64,000 nt of DNA from JADLGL01 sp050184415 (GCA_050184415.1 JBFXAJ010000017.1:14523-78522); one strand, 5' to 3'; positions 52,445 through 61,539 are shown, numbered from the stretch's first letter. Translations and numbers: made by a program. Notes: generated from the letters alone by a model not told the origin.

Positions 52445-54202
52445 CTAGAGGGCGAAGACGACGATCTGCGACGCGCGGTCGAGGATCGCGTTCGGTCCGC
52501 CCGCGGCGCCGCCGACGGTCACCGCGATGAACTGCTGGCCGTTGACGGCGTAGGAGATCGGCGGAGCCGTGATCGGGGTGCCCGCGTTGAAGCTCCACAG
52601 CATTTCCAGCGATTCCTTGTCGTACGCGGCAAAAGTGCCATCCGGATGGCCCATGAAGAGGAGGCCGCCCGCCGTGCCGAGGATGCCGCCGGTGCTCGTC
52701 GTCGGCAGCCGGAGCTCGCCGATCTTCTGCCCGGTGGTCGTATCGACGGCCTGGACGATGCCCTGGCCGGCGCCTTCGGTGGTCCAGCTCCAGAAATTGC
52801 CGCCGCCCCACAAGCCGGGGTTGCCGGCAAGGTCGGTCCGCGTCACGTCGATCGGCTCGGCGATGGTCTGGTCCATGCAGAGGTCGGAGGTCTGCACCCA
52901 GCTCCGCTGCAGGACCGGGTCGTAGGTCGGCGGCCACCAGGTCGGCGCGCCGGGGAAGAAGGCCGGGCAGATGTTCTGCGACGTCTCCGGACGGCCGGCG
53001 ACCAGCGTGGCGTTGTCGCCGTAGCGCTGGAACGGCGTCGTCGCGTCGTACTCGACCGGGAGGCCCGTCTTCGGGTCGATGCCGGCGGTCCAGTTGAGGT
53101 CCTCGCGGTAGATGCCCGCGGAGATGAACTCTCCCGTCGTGCGGTCGAGCGTGTAGTAGTGGCCGTTGCGCGAGAAGGCGCCCATCACCGGCCGGCTCGC
53201 CCCTTCGAACGGCATGTCGTAGAGCATGCGCGCGTTGACCGTGTCGTAGTCCCAGCTTTCGTGCGGGATTTCCTGGAAGTACCAGGCGAGCGCTCCGGTA
53301 TCGGCATCCACCGCAACGGTGCTGACCGAATAGAGGTTGTCGCCCGGGCGGAAGGCCGAGTCCGCCCAAGGCTGGGGCTCGCCGGTGCCGAAGATGACGA
53401 GGTTGGTCGCCGGGTCGTAGCTCGGCGTCGTCCAGACGCCCGCGCCGCCGGTCAGCCACGCATTGTGGTCGTCGGCCCAGGTCTCGTTGCCGGGCTCGCC
53501 CGGGGCGGGGACCGTGTAGAACCGCCAAGCGAGGTCGCCCGTCTCGGCGCTGAAGGCGCCGACCCAGCCGCGCATGCCGGGTCCCGCCGCGCCGAAGATT
53601 ATGTTGCCGTTGACGGCGATCGCGCCGCCCGATACGCGCTCCGCCGTCTCGACATTGTCGGGTCCGCGGACGCTGACTTCCCACACCGTCTCCCCGGTCT
53701 CGCCATTGATGCGGATCATCCGCATGTCGTTGCGGGTGACGTTGTAGACGTCGTCGCCCCACAGGACCGGACTTGCGAATTTGCTCAGCGCGGCCTGGGC
53801 AATCGGGTCGTTGCTCCACAAGGGCCGGCCCATCGTCCCGCTGGAAACGTCGATCTTGACGACCTCGCCCCAGGCGTTGACCGCGTACATCATGCCGTTG
53901 TTGACGAGTGGCCAGCCGCGTTGTCCGGGAGCCTGTCCGCCGAGGCTCGCAGGCTGGCTGCCGCCGATGGCGGTCATGAATGCGACCCTGAGGTCGCCGA
54001 CATTGTCGGTGTTGATCTGGTCGAGCGGCGAGTACATCCACGCCGCGTAGTTGCCGTGCGGCAGGAGCCAGTTCTCCGGTTCGGGTGACACCAGACGTTC
54101 GGCAGTAACGGTCTGGGCGAAAGCCGCAGACCCACCAGTCAAGGCCGCTATACTCACAAAACCCAATAAGCCGAGCCGACCGGCCCGCTTAGCAATGCCC
54201 AT
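52445..54202 (-). CDS. Secreted PQQ-dependent dehydrogenase DH4 (atypical metal site)
   Basis: This 585-aa quinoprotein starts at the ATG at 54202 (GGGAGGGAATA upstream), with a signal peptide ending AAFAQ. Catalytic Asp318 and extra Asp320 lie in SWDYD. The vicinal-cysteine segment lacks cysteine (SKFASPVL). The loop that normally gives the metal Glu reads AAGPGMRG, and the Asn position is Glu275 (GTGEP). It is close to DH2. It follows the SNase-like and cytochrome c genes in the same direction, and a TGACCC-N4-GGGTCA palindrome lies 90 bases upstream. Confidence 0.88.
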   Translation of the reverse strand: MGIAKRAGRLGLLGFVSIAALTGGSAAFAQTVTAERLVSPEPENWLLPHGNYAAWMYSPLDQINTDNVGDLRVAFMTAIGGSQPASLGGQAPGQRGWPLVNNGMMYAVNAWGEVVKIDVSSGTMGRPLWSNDPIAQAALSKFASPVLWGDDVYNVTRNDMRMIRINGETGETVWEVSVRGPDNVETAERVSGGAIAVNGNIIFGAAGPGMRGWVGAFSAETGDLAWRFYTVPAPGEPGNETWADDHNAWLTGGAGVWTTPSYDPATNLVIFGTGEPQPWADSAFRPGDNLYSVSTVAVDADTGALAWYFQEIPHESWDYDTVNARMLYDMPFEGASRPVMGAFSRNGHYYTLDRTTGEFISAGIYREDLNWTAGIDPKTGLPVEYDATTPFQRYGDNATLVAGRPETSQNICPAFFPGAPTWWPPTYDPVLQRSWVQTSDLCMDQTIAEPIDVTRTDLAGNPGLWGGGNFWSWTTEGAGQGIVQAVDTTTGQKIGELRLPTTSTGGILGTAGGLLFMGHPDGTFAAYDKESLEMLWSFNAGTPITAPPISYAVNGQQFIAVTVGGAAGGPNAILDRASQIVVFAL

Positions 54203-54291
54203 TATTCCCTCCCAGCTTACCCTCGGTGAATGCAGTGCTCCGCCCTCTGACGGGGGGCATTTCACTAGCGGTCCGTCGGGTGAGGAAGTCA

Positions 54292-54307
54292 TGACCCGTT
54301 CGGGTCA
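54292..54307. promoter_or_regulatory. Candidate operator TGACCCGTTCGGGTCA upstream of DH4
   Basis: A perfect 7-base inverted repeat with a 2-base spacer lies between the SNase-like gene and DH4, 90 bases before the DH4 ATG. It is nearly identical to the site at 55486 and has the size and symmetry of a LuxR-family operator; a LuxR-type gene lies at 55531-56706. Binding is inferred. Confidence 0.6.
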
Positions 54308-54346
54308 CGAAGCGGGACTTGGGGCCGTCTCGCGATGTCCGCCGGC

Positions 54347-54862
54347 TCAGGGGCGGTCGTCGATGCCCTGGGCGCGGCGGAATTCACCCGGCGGCTGGAA
54401 ATTGGCCTGCCAAAGGCCGACCCGCTCCGCCATCGCGGCCTCTTGTGCGGCGACGTAGTCGGCGGTCTCCTGCGGCCGCGCGATGCCGAAGCCGGCGCGG
54501 ACATATCCCTCGTTGATGCTGAGCCCCTGGACGTCGCAAACGGCGAACAGGCGCCCGTACATGTCGGGGCCGGCGACAGGGAGGCACCGCACGTCGCCGA
54601 GCGAGACGAGGAGTTCGAGCTCCCGGACCGCGGCGGGATAGCAGTCCCAGAGCTGGTTGCCGATGTAGCAGGGCTGGCCGCGCTCGACGGACTCCACGCC
54701 ATGTAGGACGAAGCGCTGCTCGCCGATCGCGATCACGTCGGAGTCGATGACGCGGGCGGCGCCGACCACGGGCGTCGCAGGCTGGGCGAGGGCAGCGCCG
54801 GCGGATGCCGCGATCGCGAGGCCGGCGACAATCGCCAGCCCGTGGACCATGGGCCTTGCCAT
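54347..54862 (-). CDS. Secreted SNase-like protein of the DH4 cluster
   Basis: The 171-aa protein has a signal peptide (ending AALAQ) and one SNase-fold domain: ARVIDSDVIAIGEQRFVLHGVESVE, CYIGNQLWDCYPAA, DMYGRLFAVCDVQG, YVRAGFGIAR, MAERVGLWQANFQPP. The YGR arginine is present but the Arg expected before the first Glu is Val, so nuclease activity is doubtful. It lies between a cytochrome c and DH4 on one strand, with 17 bases between it and the cytochrome gene, an operon. Confidence 0.83.
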   Translation of the reverse strand: MARPMVHGLAIVAGLAIAASAGAALAQPATPVVGAARVIDSDVIAIGEQRFVLHGVESVERGQPCYIGNQLWDCYPAAVRELELLVSLGDVRCLPVAGPDMYGRLFAVCDVQGLSINEGYVRAGFGIARPQETADYVAAQEAAMAERVGLWQANFQPPGEFRRAQGIDDRP

Positions 54863-54879
54863 CGTCGCCCCGCCGCCGA

Positions 54880-55428
54880 TCAGCGCCAGTTACAGTCCGG
54901 ATGGTCGCGATTGCCGCCGTAGAAGGCGGCGCACTGGTCGCGGGTCACGTTGCCCTTCCCGACCAGCTCATCGACAATATAGGCGGTGAGCGCGTCGATC
55001 TGCTCCGGCGTGAAGGCGACGCCCGGCGTCGCGGCGATGGTCGCCGGATCGGTCGGCACGGGGAAGCTGTAGCAGGCGACTTCGGTATAGGCGCCAGCGA
55101 GGTTGTACGGCATCTCGGTCCCCGGCCGGCCGCAGGCGATCGTGAGCCGGAGGCCTTCGGCCGGAAGCTGGGTGCGGCGGAGGCTCGGCCCGGCGGGGAA
55201 GTGTCCGCCTTCGCCGCCTTCGCCAAAATTGCCATGGCAGTTGAAGCAGCCGGCATCACCGCGCCAGATCTCGAGCCCCTCGGCGACGAGCGCCGCCCGG
55301 GCCGGCGACTCCTGCGCCACGCCGGGACCAAACGACAGGACGGCGGCTCCGGCCGCAAGGCCGACGGTCGTCAACACCGCGGCTGCGGACCACCGCCGGG
55401 CAGCCTTCGGGAAGTCCATGCGCATCAT
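54880..55428 (-). CDS. Periplasmic mono-haem cytochrome c of the DH4 cluster
   Basis: The 182-aa protein has an N-terminal signal or anchor (residues 12-36), haem site CFNCH and Met in GTEMPYNLAG as likely sixth ligand, then AYIVDELVGKGNVTRDQCAAFYGG, like cytochromes that serve quinoprotein alcohol dehydrogenases. AGGTGTCGA precedes the ATG at 55428. A TGACCC-N4-GGGTCA palindrome lies 58 bases upstream. Confidence 0.9.
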   Translation of the reverse strand: MMRMDFPKAARRWSAAAVLTTVGLAAGAAVLSFGPGVAQESPARAALVAEGLEIWRGDAGCFNCHGNFGEGGEGGHFPAGPSLRRTQLPAEGLRLTIACGRPGTEMPYNLAGAYTEVACYSFPVPTDPATIAATPGVAFTPEQIDALTAYIVDELVGKGNVTRDQCAAFYGGNRDHPDCNWR

Positions 55429-55485
55429 TCGACACCTGGGTTCTGAGGATCGTCGATAGGTATAGGGAACGTCATCCAAAGCTCA

Positions 55486-55501
55486 TGACCCATTCGGGTC
55501 A
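55486..55501. promoter_or_regulatory. Candidate operator TGACCCATTCGGGTCA upstream of the cytochrome c
   Basis: 6-base arms TGACCC/GGGTCA with four central bases. It lies 58 bases before the cytochrome c ATG and 30 bases after the LuxR-type gene. It differs from the site at 54292 at one position. Confidence 0.6.
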
Positions 55502-55530
55502 AGATCAAGGGCCAGCTCCTCTATCCCGGA

Positions 55531-56706
55531 TCATGGCGCGATCCCCGGCGCGAGGGCCGACTGACGGATCGCGAGCTGGATCAGGCCCGAGAGTTGCGGC
55601 AGCGGCGTTGCGGCGCTCGCCGGATGGGTCAGGAGAAGGTGCATCAGCTCGACCTGCGAGTGAGTGTCGGTCTTCTCGAAGACGCTCTTGATGTGCCGCC
55701 GCGCCGTCTCCCATTGGATGCCGAGGCTCGACGACGCCTCCTTGAGCCCGCGCTCGGCGACGAAGGCGCGGACGAGATTGAGCTCCGCTTCGGTGAGCCC
55801 GAACTGCTTGCGCAGCGCTTCGCGCGGCGGACCGGCCACCGCCCCTTGCTCCGACGCGAACAGGATCGCGGCGACACCCGCGCCGAGCGGCCAGGACGGC
55901 ATCGACCGCGCGAGGACGAAGTTGAGCGGACCCTTGGGTGCGATGCGGCTCAGCGAGAAGGCCGTGATGAAGGCGTTCGGCTGCTCTGTCAGGCTGCGCA
56001 GGTGCTTGGAGAGATCGACGTCGGCGTGGTGGACCTTGAGATGGCCGGCGCGCAACGCGATGTGCTCCGCGAGGAGCTGCTGGCCGGCCTCGTTGCTGCC
56101 GACGACCCGCGCGTCCCGATCGAGGAGGAAGCTCGCCAGCGATGACGGGCGTGCGAAGAGGTCTGCGGCAGGATGCGTGTAGGACCTCTCGGAGAGGCCG
56201 ATCGCACGGTCGACATGCGGCGAGATCAGCTCGAGAAATTCCGCCTCACGCCTGGAGAAGGGCGGCTGGCTCGGCTCGCGGAGGAGGCAAATGAACGTAG
56301 CCCGGCCCTGCCGCGACGGCGCCAGGATATGCAGGCTGTGGCCGATGCGCTGGGATTCGAAATAGCCAGGCCAATAGGGCAGCTCCTGGACCGCCGAGTC
56401 GCCCTGGATGCGGGCGACGATGGAGGCGTGTCCGCGGGGCGTGGCCCACACCCGGCTCATCAGCGGTTCGAGCCCGAACGAAGACTCGGCGCGGCGCGGC
56501 ACCGGCTCGAGTTCGGCGGCATTGGCGGAGATGGTGAGCGCTCCGAGCGGCAGGCCGTAGCCGAGGTCGGTCACGCTTGGAATCAGAACCGCCGTCGCCG
56601 AGAACTCCTCGGCGAGCGCTTCGACAAGATCGAACCAAGGCAGGTCGCCTAATGCAGCGTCGTATGCCCGGTCTATGACCCGCCTGAAGGCGGACACAGC
56701 CTCCAC
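55531..56706 (-). CDS. LuxR-family transcriptional regulator
   Basis: The 391-aa protein has a long N-terminal sensor part without a clear domain and a C-terminal LuxR helix-turn-helix (about 315-375: FGLTEAELNLVRAFVAE, LGIQWETARRHIKSVFEKT). It starts at GTG (56706). Position just upstream of the cytochrome c, SNase-like, DH4 and pentapeptide genes suggests it controls them through the paired palindromes. LuxR-type proteins regulating quinoprotein oxidation are known in other bacteria. Confidence 0.85.
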   Translation of the reverse strand: MEAVSAFRRVIDRAYDAALGDLPWFDLVEALAEEFSATAVLIPSVTDLGYGLPLGALTISANAAELEPVPRRAESSFGLEPLMSRVWATPRGHASIVARIQGDSAVQELPYWPGYFESQRIGHSLHILAPSRQGRATFICLLREPSQPPFSRREAEFLELISPHVDRAIGLSERSYTHPAADLFARPSSLASFLLDRDARVVGSNEAGQQLLAEHIALRAGHLKVHHADVDLSKHLRSLTEQPNAFITAFSLSRIAPKGPLNFVLARSMPSWPLGAGVAAILFASEQGAVAGPPREALRKQFGLTEAELNLVRAFVAERGLKEASSSLGIQWETARRHIKSVFEKTDTHSQVELMHLLLTHPASAATPLPQLSGLIQLAIRQSALAPGIAP

Positions 56707-57052
56707 CGCAGTCAGCCTCCCTCAGGCATCGGTGAATAGGCGTAGCTGATCATATTGAGAGATCGGAGTATAGGGGCCGGGGTTGTCGACATCGCGACAG
56801 ACTGCAACCGTTGCATGTGGTTGCGCGGCGCCGGCGGCGACCGGGCGGCGTCGACCTGGTGGCAGCGCGACGATCGCGGCAAGGCAGTCGGCATCGGCCG
56901 GGCTGAAAAGGCGGCGTGCGCCGCTCCGCAAGCCGGGTCTCGTACCTCACGCCTGATCAATCGCCGGGCTTGCCGACCGCTTGCTGCAGTGCAACGGTCT
57001 ACCCGGACGGGACATGGGGACCGCGGCGGCGGTCGGGGCAAGGGGGTCGCCG
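56707..57052. other. Gap between divergent LuxR and ClpP-fold genes
   Basis: No gene was seen in 346 bases. An AT-richer patch near 56730-56780 could hold the LuxR-gene promoter. An AGGGGG ribosome site precedes the next start. Confidence 0.5.
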
Positions 57053-58273
57053 ATGAAATCGAGTCTCTCGCTGGCATGGATGCGGCTGGCCTGCGCCCTC
57101 GCCTTCGCGGCGATAGTCGCCCTGCCGGCTCCCGCGAGCACGCAGGAGGCGCCAGCCGGCACGTTCGGCGTTTTCACGACCGATCCCGATCAGCGGGGCA
57201 CGCTCATCCTCGACGACACCCTACATTTTGGATCGGCGGGCAACTTCCTTTGGGCGATCGACACGATCGGGCCGCCGGAGCGCCTCCTCCTCAACAGCGG
57301 CGGCGGCTCGGTTGAGGATGCGCTCTTCATCGCCGATGCCGTGCGCTCCCTGCAGATCGAGACCGAGGTTCCCGAAGGGGCGATCTGCTACTCCGCCTGC
57401 GTCGCGATCTTCCTCGCCGGCGTCGGCCGGACCGCGATCGGTGAGCTCGGCGTCCACGAATATGTCCAGGCCTTCGGCGATACGCGCATCCCGAACCCTG
57501 CGTTCACCGCCACCGCGCAGGATGCCTTCCGGCGCTTCGGTGCCTCGCAAGAGTTGATCGACCTGGCGTGGGGCACGGTCTACCCGACGATCCATGTCCT
57601 CACGCCCGAGGAGATCGAGGCGTTCGGGGTCAATCGCACCCGGGAGGACGGGCTCCGGCTTATTGCCGAAGAGGGGTACGCGACCCCGCCGGCAACGCCG
57701 GACGAAGATCTCATTCCCTGGCAGCCGATCGGAGAGCCGGCACCCGGTGTCGACTATATCGTGCGCCGCGCCGGAATGCCCGACGAGACGTATTTCGGCT
57801 ACGTCCAATGGTACGCTACGCCGAGCCAGGGCGTGGTGGTCGCCGAAGTCGTGGTTCCCGATCTCGGGATTGGCTACCGGTTCCTGTTTGGTCCGTTCAG
57901 CGACAACGACGAACCGTACTTCTATGGTGGCGTCTACGTAACCAAGCTGAGTACCGCCGGCCAGGTCCCGATCGAGCGCATCTGGGAGTTCGGGCTGGCT
58001 TATGATTTTGGCGCACCGGAACTCGGTCCGGGGCCTCATATCATGCAGATCGGTCAGGCGGCCCGCCCGGTCGCCTACGATACGACCGGACTGCTCTTCC
58101 CGCGCATCCTTCGCGAGTCCTATGTCGAGCGCTTCGCCAAGACCGAGGTCGTCTATCTCGCGGTCAGCCTCGATGGCACCCTGACCAACACGGCGTCCCT
58201 CTACTTCCTCATCAACGAGACCGGCCATGAGGCCTTTGCCGAGGCGCTCGTGAAGTGGGATGGCATCTTCTAG
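57053..58273 (+). CDS. Periplasmic ClpP/crotonase-fold protein
   Basis: The 406-aa protein has a signal peptide (ending ASTQ) and a domain with LLLNSGGGSVEDALFIADAV and GAICYSACVAIFLAGVGR, the pattern of ClpP-like periplasmic proteins (COG3904-like), in which the Ser between the cysteines corresponds to the nucleophile. The C-terminal half (from about residue 220) is beta-rich and not recognised. It starts a plus-strand run with the acyltransferase and lipase genes. Confidence 0.7.
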   Translation: MKSSLSLAWMRLACALAFAAIVALPAPASTQEAPAGTFGVFTTDPDQRGTLILDDTLHFGSAGNFLWAIDTIGPPERLLLNSGGGSVEDALFIADAVRSLQIETEVPEGAICYSACVAIFLAGVGRTAIGELGVHEYVQAFGDTRIPNPAFTATAQDAFRRFGASQELIDLAWGTVYPTIHVLTPEEIEAFGVNRTREDGLRLIAEEGYATPPATPDEDLIPWQPIGEPAPGVDYIVRRAGMPDETYFGYVQWYATPSQGVVVAEVVVPDLGIGYRFLFGPFSDNDEPYFYGGVYVTKLSTAGQVPIERIWEFGLAYDFGAPELGPGPHIMQIGQAARPVAYDTTGLLFPRILRESYVERFAKTEVVYLAVSLDGTLTNTASLYFLINETGHEAFAEALVKWDGIF

Positions 58274-58417
58274 CCGACGTGCGGGGAGGAGGCCGTGAAG
58301 GACATGCCGCCCATCCAGACTGACGTCTTCAACGGCTCCAGAAGCGGAACGGAACCGGGCCGGCATCCTGTGGGGAGCGGTATCGTCCGGGCGCGCGGTC
58401 CATGAACGCCGTATCAC

Positions 58418-59530
58418 GTGACTGAGGGCGCGAGCGCGGCCGGTGCAGGCGTCGCGGCAACGCCGCGGGCGGTCAATCGTCGGATCGCCGGGCTCGACGT
58501 TGCACGCGCATTGGCGATCATCGGCATGGTCGCCATGCATGTCGGCCCGGCTTCGGGCACCGGCTTCTGGGGGACGGCCTATGCCTTGCCGAGCGGCCGG
58601 GCGTCGATCCTGTTCGTGGTGCTTGCCGGCCTCGGCATGGGGCTCATCGACCGCCTCAAGCCCGAGGCCCGCGTGCAGCATGCGGTGCGCTGGATCTGGT
58701 TCGCGGCCGTGCTCCTGCCGCTGGGGCTGGCGCTCCAGGACCTCGACCACGGCGTCTGGATCGTCCTCCATCACTATGCCGCGCTGTTCCTGATCGGGCT
58801 CCTCGCCCTCCGCCTTCCGTCGACCTGGCTGCTGCCGACGGCGGTCCTGGCCGGCATCGTCGGCGCAGCGACGCTGCTCGTCCTGCGCATCAACCTTCCC
58901 GACCTCCCGGTGCGGGACGGCGTGTCGATCTCCGATCCGCTCGGCACCATCGTCCTGGGGCTGACCGTGTCCGGCCCCTATCCGTTGATCACGTGGATCT
59001 GTCCATTCCTGGCCGGCATGTGGCTCGGCCGGCTCGATCTCCGCGACGACGACATCCGCTCCCGGATGGTGCTGGTCGGCGCGGGGGTCGCGATCGCCGC
59101 GTTCGTGGCGTCGCAGTGCCTCGTCCTGTTGCTGGGACCGGTCGAGGGGCCACGGGACTGGACCTTCATCCTGACCGACGAGCCGCACAGCCAGATGCCG
59201 TTGTGGCTGCTGGGGTCGACGGCATCGGCCATCATGCTCATCGGGCTCAGCCTGATCGCGGCAGATCGCTTCGGCCGGGCGCTGTGGCCGCTGGTCGCGA
59301 TGGGGCAACTGGCGCTGACGGTCTATGTCGGCCACGTCGTGGCGCTCGATCTGCTTCGCGGGCCGTCGATCACGTCGGATGTCGGCGAGGGCGCGCTGAT
59401 CCTCCTCGGCATCACCGTCGCTGCCGCCCTGTTCGCGATGGCATGGCTTGCGATCTTCCCGCGCGGGCCGCTGGAGTTGCTCCTCCACGCGCCGCTGCGG
59501 CTCTTCCGGCGCCGGCCAGCGGCCGCGTAG
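58418..59530 (+). CDS. Multi-pass membrane protein, DUF418/DUF1624-type
   Basis: The 370-aa protein has about ten helices and opens with RIAGLDVARALAIIGMVAMH, the hallmark of the heparan-glucosaminide acetyltransferase-like/DUF418 group. These are thought to move acyl groups across the membrane. It starts at GTG (58418). The substrate is unknown. Confidence 0.75.
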   Translation: MTEGASAAGAGVAATPRAVNRRIAGLDVARALAIIGMVAMHVGPASGTGFWGTAYALPSGRASILFVVLAGLGMGLIDRLKPEARVQHAVRWIWFAAVLLPLGLALQDLDHGVWIVLHHYAALFLIGLLALRLPSTWLLPTAVLAGIVGAATLLVLRINLPDLPVRDGVSISDPLGTIVLGLTVSGPYPLITWICPFLAGMWLGRLDLRDDDIRSRMVLVGAGVAIAAFVASQCLVLLLGPVEGPRDWTFILTDEPHSQMPLWLLGSTASAIMLIGLSLIAADRFGRALWPLVAMGQLALTVYVGHVVALDLLRGPSITSDVGEGALILLGITVAAALFAMAWLAIFPRGPLELLLHAPLRLFRRRPAAA

Positions 59531-59637
59531 GGCCGGGCAGGCCGGAAGACGGCGTCCGGCGCGGCGGGCTCCGCGTTGCCAGTCTCTTCGGTTTCGCCCT
59601 ACAGTCCCGACCATCCGGAAGAAGGGGAGGGGGTGTG

Positions 59638-60792
59638 ATGCTTCGCGCGTTGTCCTTGGCGATGGCGCTGGCATGCGCCGCGATGCCCGCCCTTTCACAG
59701 GAGGCCTTCTACACGCCGACCGAGGCCGAGCTCGCCGGCGCGCCGGGCACGATCATCCGCCAGCGGCAGATGCTCGACGCACCCGAGGGCGCGACGGCGC
59801 ATCTCGTCCTCTACCGCTCGACCGGGCTCAATGGCGAGCCGATCGCGGTGTCGGGTGTCGTCATCATCCCGAACAATGAGGTGCCCCGTGACGGCCGGCC
59901 GATCGTCGCCTGGGGACATCCGACCACGGGCGTCGCGGACACCTGCGCGCCATCGCTGTCCCCGCTGCAATATGCCGAGCTGCCCGGCGTCGCGCAGATG
60001 CTCGAGCGCGGCTACATCATCGCGGCCACCGACTATCCCGGCCTCGGCACGCCCGGGGTCCACCCCTACATCGTCGGCATCAGCGAGGGGCGGGCGGTGC
60101 TCGACTCGATCCGCGCCGCGCAGGCGATCGCCGGCAGCCAGGCGACCGATCGCGTCGCGCTGTGGGGCCATTCGCAAGGCGGCCATGCGTCGATCTGGGC
60201 AAGCCTCCTCGCGCCGGACTATGCGCCCGAGTTCACCATCGAAGGCATCGCGCTGGCCGCCCCCGCGACCGAGCTCGTGACGCTGATCCGCGACGACGCG
60301 CCGACCGACGACGGCAAGTACCTTTCGGCGCTCGCCGTGTGGTCGTGGTCGCAGGTCTATGCCATGCCGATCGAGAACGTGGTCGAGGCCGACATGCTTC
60401 CGGTGGTGAACGACGTCGTCACCTATTGCGACAGCACGATCCGCGGCCTGATCGGCCAGCGTGCCGACGACCGCCTCCTCGACGCCGGCTTCCTGAGCGT
60501 GGACATCACGACGACGCAGCCATGGGAAGGGCACCTGGCTGACAACACGCCCGGCCCGACGCCGGCCGGCATCCCGGTCTTCATCGCGCAGGGCACGGCC
60601 GACCAGGTCGTCGATCCGCCGGTGACGCAGAACTATTTCGACAATCTCTGCGCCGCCGGCCGCACCGCGACGCTCCACATCATGCCCGGGATCGACCACG
60701 ACCGCGCGGGGATCGCGGCGGCCGCGACGGCCGTGGCGTGGATCGCTGACCGCTTCGCCGGGACCGCCGCTCCCAACGGATGCCCAGGTTAG
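59638..60792 (+). CDS. Secreted lipase-like alpha/beta hydrolase
   Basis: The 384-aa protein has a signal peptide (ending ALSQ) and the secretory lipase pattern: VVIIPNNEVPRDGRPIVAW, nucleophile elbow WGHSQGGHAS, Asp in QGTADQVVDPP and His in MPGIDHDRAG. Cysteines suggest disulfides. It probably hydrolyses esters outside the cytoplasm. AGGGGAGGGGG precedes the ATG. Confidence 0.85.
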   Translation: MLRALSLAMALACAAMPALSQEAFYTPTEAELAGAPGTIIRQRQMLDAPEGATAHLVLYRSTGLNGEPIAVSGVVIIPNNEVPRDGRPIVAWGHPTTGVADTCAPSLSPLQYAELPGVAQMLERGYIIAATDYPGLGTPGVHPYIVGISEGRAVLDSIRAAQAIAGSQATDRVALWGHSQGGHASIWASLLAPDYAPEFTIEGIALAAPATELVTLIRDDAPTDDGKYLSALAVWSWSQVYAMPIENVVEADMLPVVNDVVTYCDSTIRGLIGQRADDRLLDAGFLSVDITTTQPWEGHLADNTPGPTPAGIPVFIAQGTADQVVDPPVTQNYFDNLCAAGRTATLHIMPGIDHDRAGIAAAATAVAWIADRFAGTAAPNGCPG

Positions 60793-60841
60793 CGGCGGGC
60801 GGCCGTAGCGTGGGACTGTCCTACGGCAGTTGAAGGCCCCC

Positions 60842-61525
60842 ATGAGCCTGATCGGGCGCGTCCGCCGCTACTACGAGGACAACCTATCGATCGGCGATCG
60901 TCTCGGCGAGGCGGTCTACGCGGTCTGGATGGTCACCGCCTCGATCGGGCTGCTCAACACCGGGCGTCCGATCACGCCCGACCACGTGATGAGCGTGATC
61001 GCCATCGCGCTTGCGGTAAATTTCGTCTGGGGCGCGATCGACGGCATCACGGTGATGCTGACCAACACGACCGACCGAGCCCGCCTCGATCTCCTGGTGT
61101 TCGATCTCCGCACCTCGCCCACTGACACGGCGCTCCGCGCGCGGGCGGATGACGAGCTCGACGATACCTTTGCCGGCTATCTGAACGAGGCCGACCGGGC
61201 CCGCGTGATCGACATGGTCGCCGCGGCGCCGCCGGGACCGGATCCGCGGGCCCGAAAAGTCTCGCCGGGCCGCGCCGACTGGCTCTATGCGCTCGCCATC
61301 ATCTGCATCGATGTCGGCCTCGCGCTGCCGGTGCTGCTGCCGCTCCTGATCTTCCACGATTTCGAGACCGCGATCCTGATCTCGCGGATCGTCGCGACGT
61401 ACATCTTCGCGGCGCTCGGCGCGATGTACGCCCGCCAGCTTCGCCGCAATCCCTGGATCGCGGCGGTGCTCCTCGGCGCCTTCGGACACACGCTCTTCGT
61501 CAGCTTCTACGAAGCCGGCTGGTAG
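60842..61525 (+). CDS. Integral membrane protein, about five helices
   Basis: The 227-aa protein begins SLIGRVRRYYEDNLSIGDRLGEAVYAVWMV. Two helices in the first third are followed by a cytoplasmic, Asp/Arg-rich stretch and three helices at the end. The layout weakly recalls VIT1/CCC1-type transporters but their metal motifs are not evident. The ATG at 60842 was chosen over a TTG four codons earlier. Confidence 0.6.
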   Translation: MSLIGRVRRYYEDNLSIGDRLGEAVYAVWMVTASIGLLNTGRPITPDHVMSVIAIALAVNFVWGAIDGITVMLTNTTDRARLDLLVFDLRTSPTDTALRARADDELDDTFAGYLNEADRARVIDMVAAAPPGPDPRARKVSPGRADWLYALAIICIDVGLALPVLLPLLIFHDFETAILISRIVATYIFAALGAMYARQLRRNPWIAAVLLGAFGHTLFVSFYEAGW

Positions 61526-61539
61526 TTGTGTCGATCCGC

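Noticed and set aside
51479..54088. 869-aa plus-strand frame
   Set aside because: Antisense to the pentapeptide gene and DH4, both well supported.
57221..59698. 825-aa minus-strand frame
   Set aside because: Antisense across the ClpP-fold and membrane acyltransferase genes; Arg/Gln/His-rich low complexity.
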